Positions 62,749 through 64,000 of a stretch of DNA of 64,000 nt are shown here, one piece after another (position 1 is the first letter of the stretch; each line of letters opens with the position of its first letter). The stretch is from assembly GCA_016713825.1 (NCBI GenBank), contig JADJOJ010000003.1, forward strand, positions 310,001-374,000, read 5' to 3'. A program made the position numbers and the translations under genes. Source of the stretch: Candidatus Leptofilum gracile (lineage in GTDB: Bacteria > Chloroflexota > Anaerolineae > Promineifilales > Promineifilaceae). The notes beneath the pieces are model-generated. The model made no database searches, had not been told where the DNA came from, and was given only the letters and a program-made list of their open reading frames with translations.

Positions 62749-63990
62749 ATTTTTTTCTGATGAATACCGCTCAGCCAAAAAGGTGGCGGTGTTGATTGCG
62801 CCAGGCCAGTCGGCCATGAGCGCCTGAATTTCTTGGGCGCGTTGGCGCACCTGGGGGTCTAGCCGCAGATGTTCGATTGCTTGATGAAGCTGGTCGCGGG
62901 TGACGCCGTATTTGGGCAGGCGTACGGCCGTTCCCTGCCGCGCCATAAACTCGATGTTCCAATCTTGCTCTGGCTGAAGGCCGATGCCCACAAATGGCGT
63001 GCCAGAAGCGCAGGCGGTTTGCACCGTGCCCTCGCCGCCGTGAATGACGGCCACTTCCGCCAACGGGTTTACTTTGTGGGCGGGCAGCCAGTCGAAGGTG
63101 TGGACGTTGGGCGGAACGGCCACTGCCACCCCGCGCAAATGGGCCTTGATGGGGGCAATCACCGTGTACGGCAGCTCGCCCAAAAGCTGCATGATGTGTA
63201 CCAGCACGTCCTGGTTGGCGCTGCTGCCCATTGCAAAGTAGACCAGCGGCTTATCGCGGGGCAGCTGCTCAATCTCGGTGGGGATTTCCCCTTCCAGCCG
63301 GGCGAAGATGGGGCCGACGTATTGCCAGTTCGGCGGCAAATTGTGCAGCCCGGTGAGCTGGGGGATGTGGGTGACCAGCGTTTGGTCGCCGGCAAACAGA
63401 TCCACGGTGTATTTGAAGGGGGCAAGGCCAAAATGAGTGGCGGTTTGGTTGAACGGCCGTACCCACAGCTTCAGCCTCGGCCCGGCCCAGTTCAAAAAGC
63501 GATCCTTCCAGCCGCTGGGAATGAGCCGCAGTGGCCCCACGTCGTACTGCGCGGGCCAGGTGCCCAGCCCGGCTTCGAAGAAGGGGCGGGTGAACGCCAG
63601 CGGGCAGACCACCACCAGCGGCACCCTGGCCGCCCGCGCCGAAATGTACATGCTGAGCGTGAAGCCCATCACCACTGCCGCCGGTTGCAGATCGGCAATC
63701 AGCGCCAGCTCGCTGTTGCCCCGTTCGATGAGCTCTTGCGGGGTGAACATCTTGCCGCCGCGCTCGCCGCGATCGGCCTTCCACAGTTCCTGGATGCGCT
63801 GCGGGGTTAGCTGCGGCTGCTGGGGATGGTAGGCAAAGCCCGCGTCGGTGATGAGATGGACAAAATCGCCGCCGTAGCCCATAAAGTGGCAGTCAAAGGC
63901 GAACTGGTCGCGGCACACTTTGGCAATTTCTACCATGCGGCTCGTTTCGGCGATGTTCCAGGTGACGGGGGCAAAAAGCAGGGTACTCAT
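62746..63990 (-). CDS. GT1 (UGT/MGT-like) glycosyltransferase
   Basis: The 414-residue protein has the GT-B fold. The N-terminal domain opens MSTLLFAPVTWNIAETSRMVEIAKV, and the C-terminal nucleotide-sugar-binding block is VAVIHGGEGTVQTACASGTPFVGIGLQPEQDWNIEF, with the HGGxGT loop of GT1 enzymes. It transfers a sugar to a lipid or small molecule; acceptor and donor are not predictable. The start at 63990 is near the right edge, and the region beyond cannot be checked. Confidence 0.85.
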   Translation of the reverse strand: MSTLLFAPVTWNIAETSRMVEIAKVCRDQFAFDCHFMGYGGDFVHLITDAGFAYHPQQPQLTPQRIQELWKADRGERGGKMFTPQELIERGNSELALIADLQPAAVVMGFTLSMYISARAARVPLVVVCPLAFTRPFFEAGLGTWPAQYDVGPLRLIPSGWKDRFLNWAGPRLKLWVRPFNQTATHFGLAPFKYTVDLFAGDQTLVTHIPQLTGLHNLPPNWQYVGPIFARLEGEIPTEIEQLPRDKPLVYFAMGSSANQDVLVHIMQLLGELPYTVIAPIKAHLRGVAVAVPPNVHTFDWLPAHKVNPLAEVAVIHGGEGTVQTACASGTPFVGIGLQPEQDWNIEFMARQGTAVRLPKYGVTRDQLHQAIEHLRLDPQVRQRAQEIQALMADWPGAINTATFLAERYSSEKN

Positions 63991-64000
63991 TTCAATTTCC

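Larger units (their letters stand above)
292..63470. repeat. Highly iterated palindrome ACGGCCGT (AACGGCCGTT), dispersed throughout
   Basis: By hand I counted about 120 copies, in coding and spacer sequence alike, often extended as AACGGCCGTT with NCC after it. Examples are 556, 4802, 13081-13140, 20609, 29459, 38689, 41550 and 63454. In genes it is read in different frames as T-A-V, N-G-R or R-P-x, so the DNA, not the peptide, is what recurs. It is rare in the central SdrD_B array. Confidence 0.85.

Noticed and set aside
1..64000. Search by eye for tRNA, rRNA, insertion sequences, toxin-antitoxin pairs and prophage genes
   Set aside because: None found. This does not exclude a divergent small RNA.

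Overview
The window is about 58-60% G+C bacterial chromosome with no rRNA, tRNA, CRISPR array, transposase or phage gene that I can see. The gene content best fits a Chloroflexota (Anaerolineae-like) genome. The pointers are a MalT/BTAD-type giant regulator, an F420/deazaflavin-type oxidoreductase, large SdrD_B/DUF11 surface proteins, secreted proteins ending in a short Y-L-P tail, and multihaem cytochromes beside an NrfD/ferredoxin module. No marker gene confirms this, so the placement is an inference. The octamer ACGGCCGT (usually AACGGCCGTT) occurs roughly 120 times by hand count, in genes and spacers alike.

Layout. 1-1.9 kb: an operon DUF296 - ecfS - ecfT, read leftward, behind a structured leader and an intrinsic terminator that looks like a transcription attenuator. 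1.9-7.7 kb: a TPR signalling protein, a D-cysteine-desulfhydrase-like PLP enzyme and a 1077-residue MalT/BTAD regulator. 8.0-9.8 kb: a regulator/hydrolase pair with a clear promoter and operator. 9.9-20.2 kb: a secreted GH5 glycosidase, then a leftward run of alpha/beta hydrolases, an epimerase, an adenosine-deaminase-like enzyme, GNAT acetyltransferases, a phosphotransferase and a DinB protein. 20.5-24.6 kb: an S33 peptidase lipoprotein and a PA14/SH3b surface protein.

25.0-40.9 kb: a cell-surface locus. It holds one reading unit of about 13 kb (two single-base shifts split it in this assembly) for a giant DUF11/GEVED/SdrD_B protein with 17 SdrD_B units, followed by a C25 (gingipain-type) protease. 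Both end in a YLPL tail. 40.9-45 kb: membrane proteases with an XRE regulator and an operator array, and an MFS transporter. 45-52.4 kb: a Ser/Thr kinase fused to an extracellular, apparently degenerate M14 carboxypeptidase domain, a CocE-type hydrolase, TyrA, and a PII-like protein next to a Ca2+/cation antiporter.

52.4-61.4 kb: a respiratory or sulfur locus. Octahaem cytochrome, Tat-type 4x[4Fe-4S] ferredoxin, NrfD quinone subunit and a DUF333 lipoprotein run leftward. A dodecahaem lipoprotein cytochrome, a four-domain rhodanese lipoprotein and a LysR regulator run rightward. The divergent promoter and the LysR promoter share a GTGAAAAT-type palindrome. The dodecahaem gene has an in-frame TGA followed by a stem-loop that fits bacterial SECIS spacing. 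61.4-64 kb: a membrane protein, an F420-type oxidoreductase and a GT1 glycosyltransferase.

At least eleven genes or gene segments are broken by single-base indels, many in short homopolymers, inside otherwise intact frames. I treat these as probable consensus errors and annotate the restored genes, saying so in each entry.
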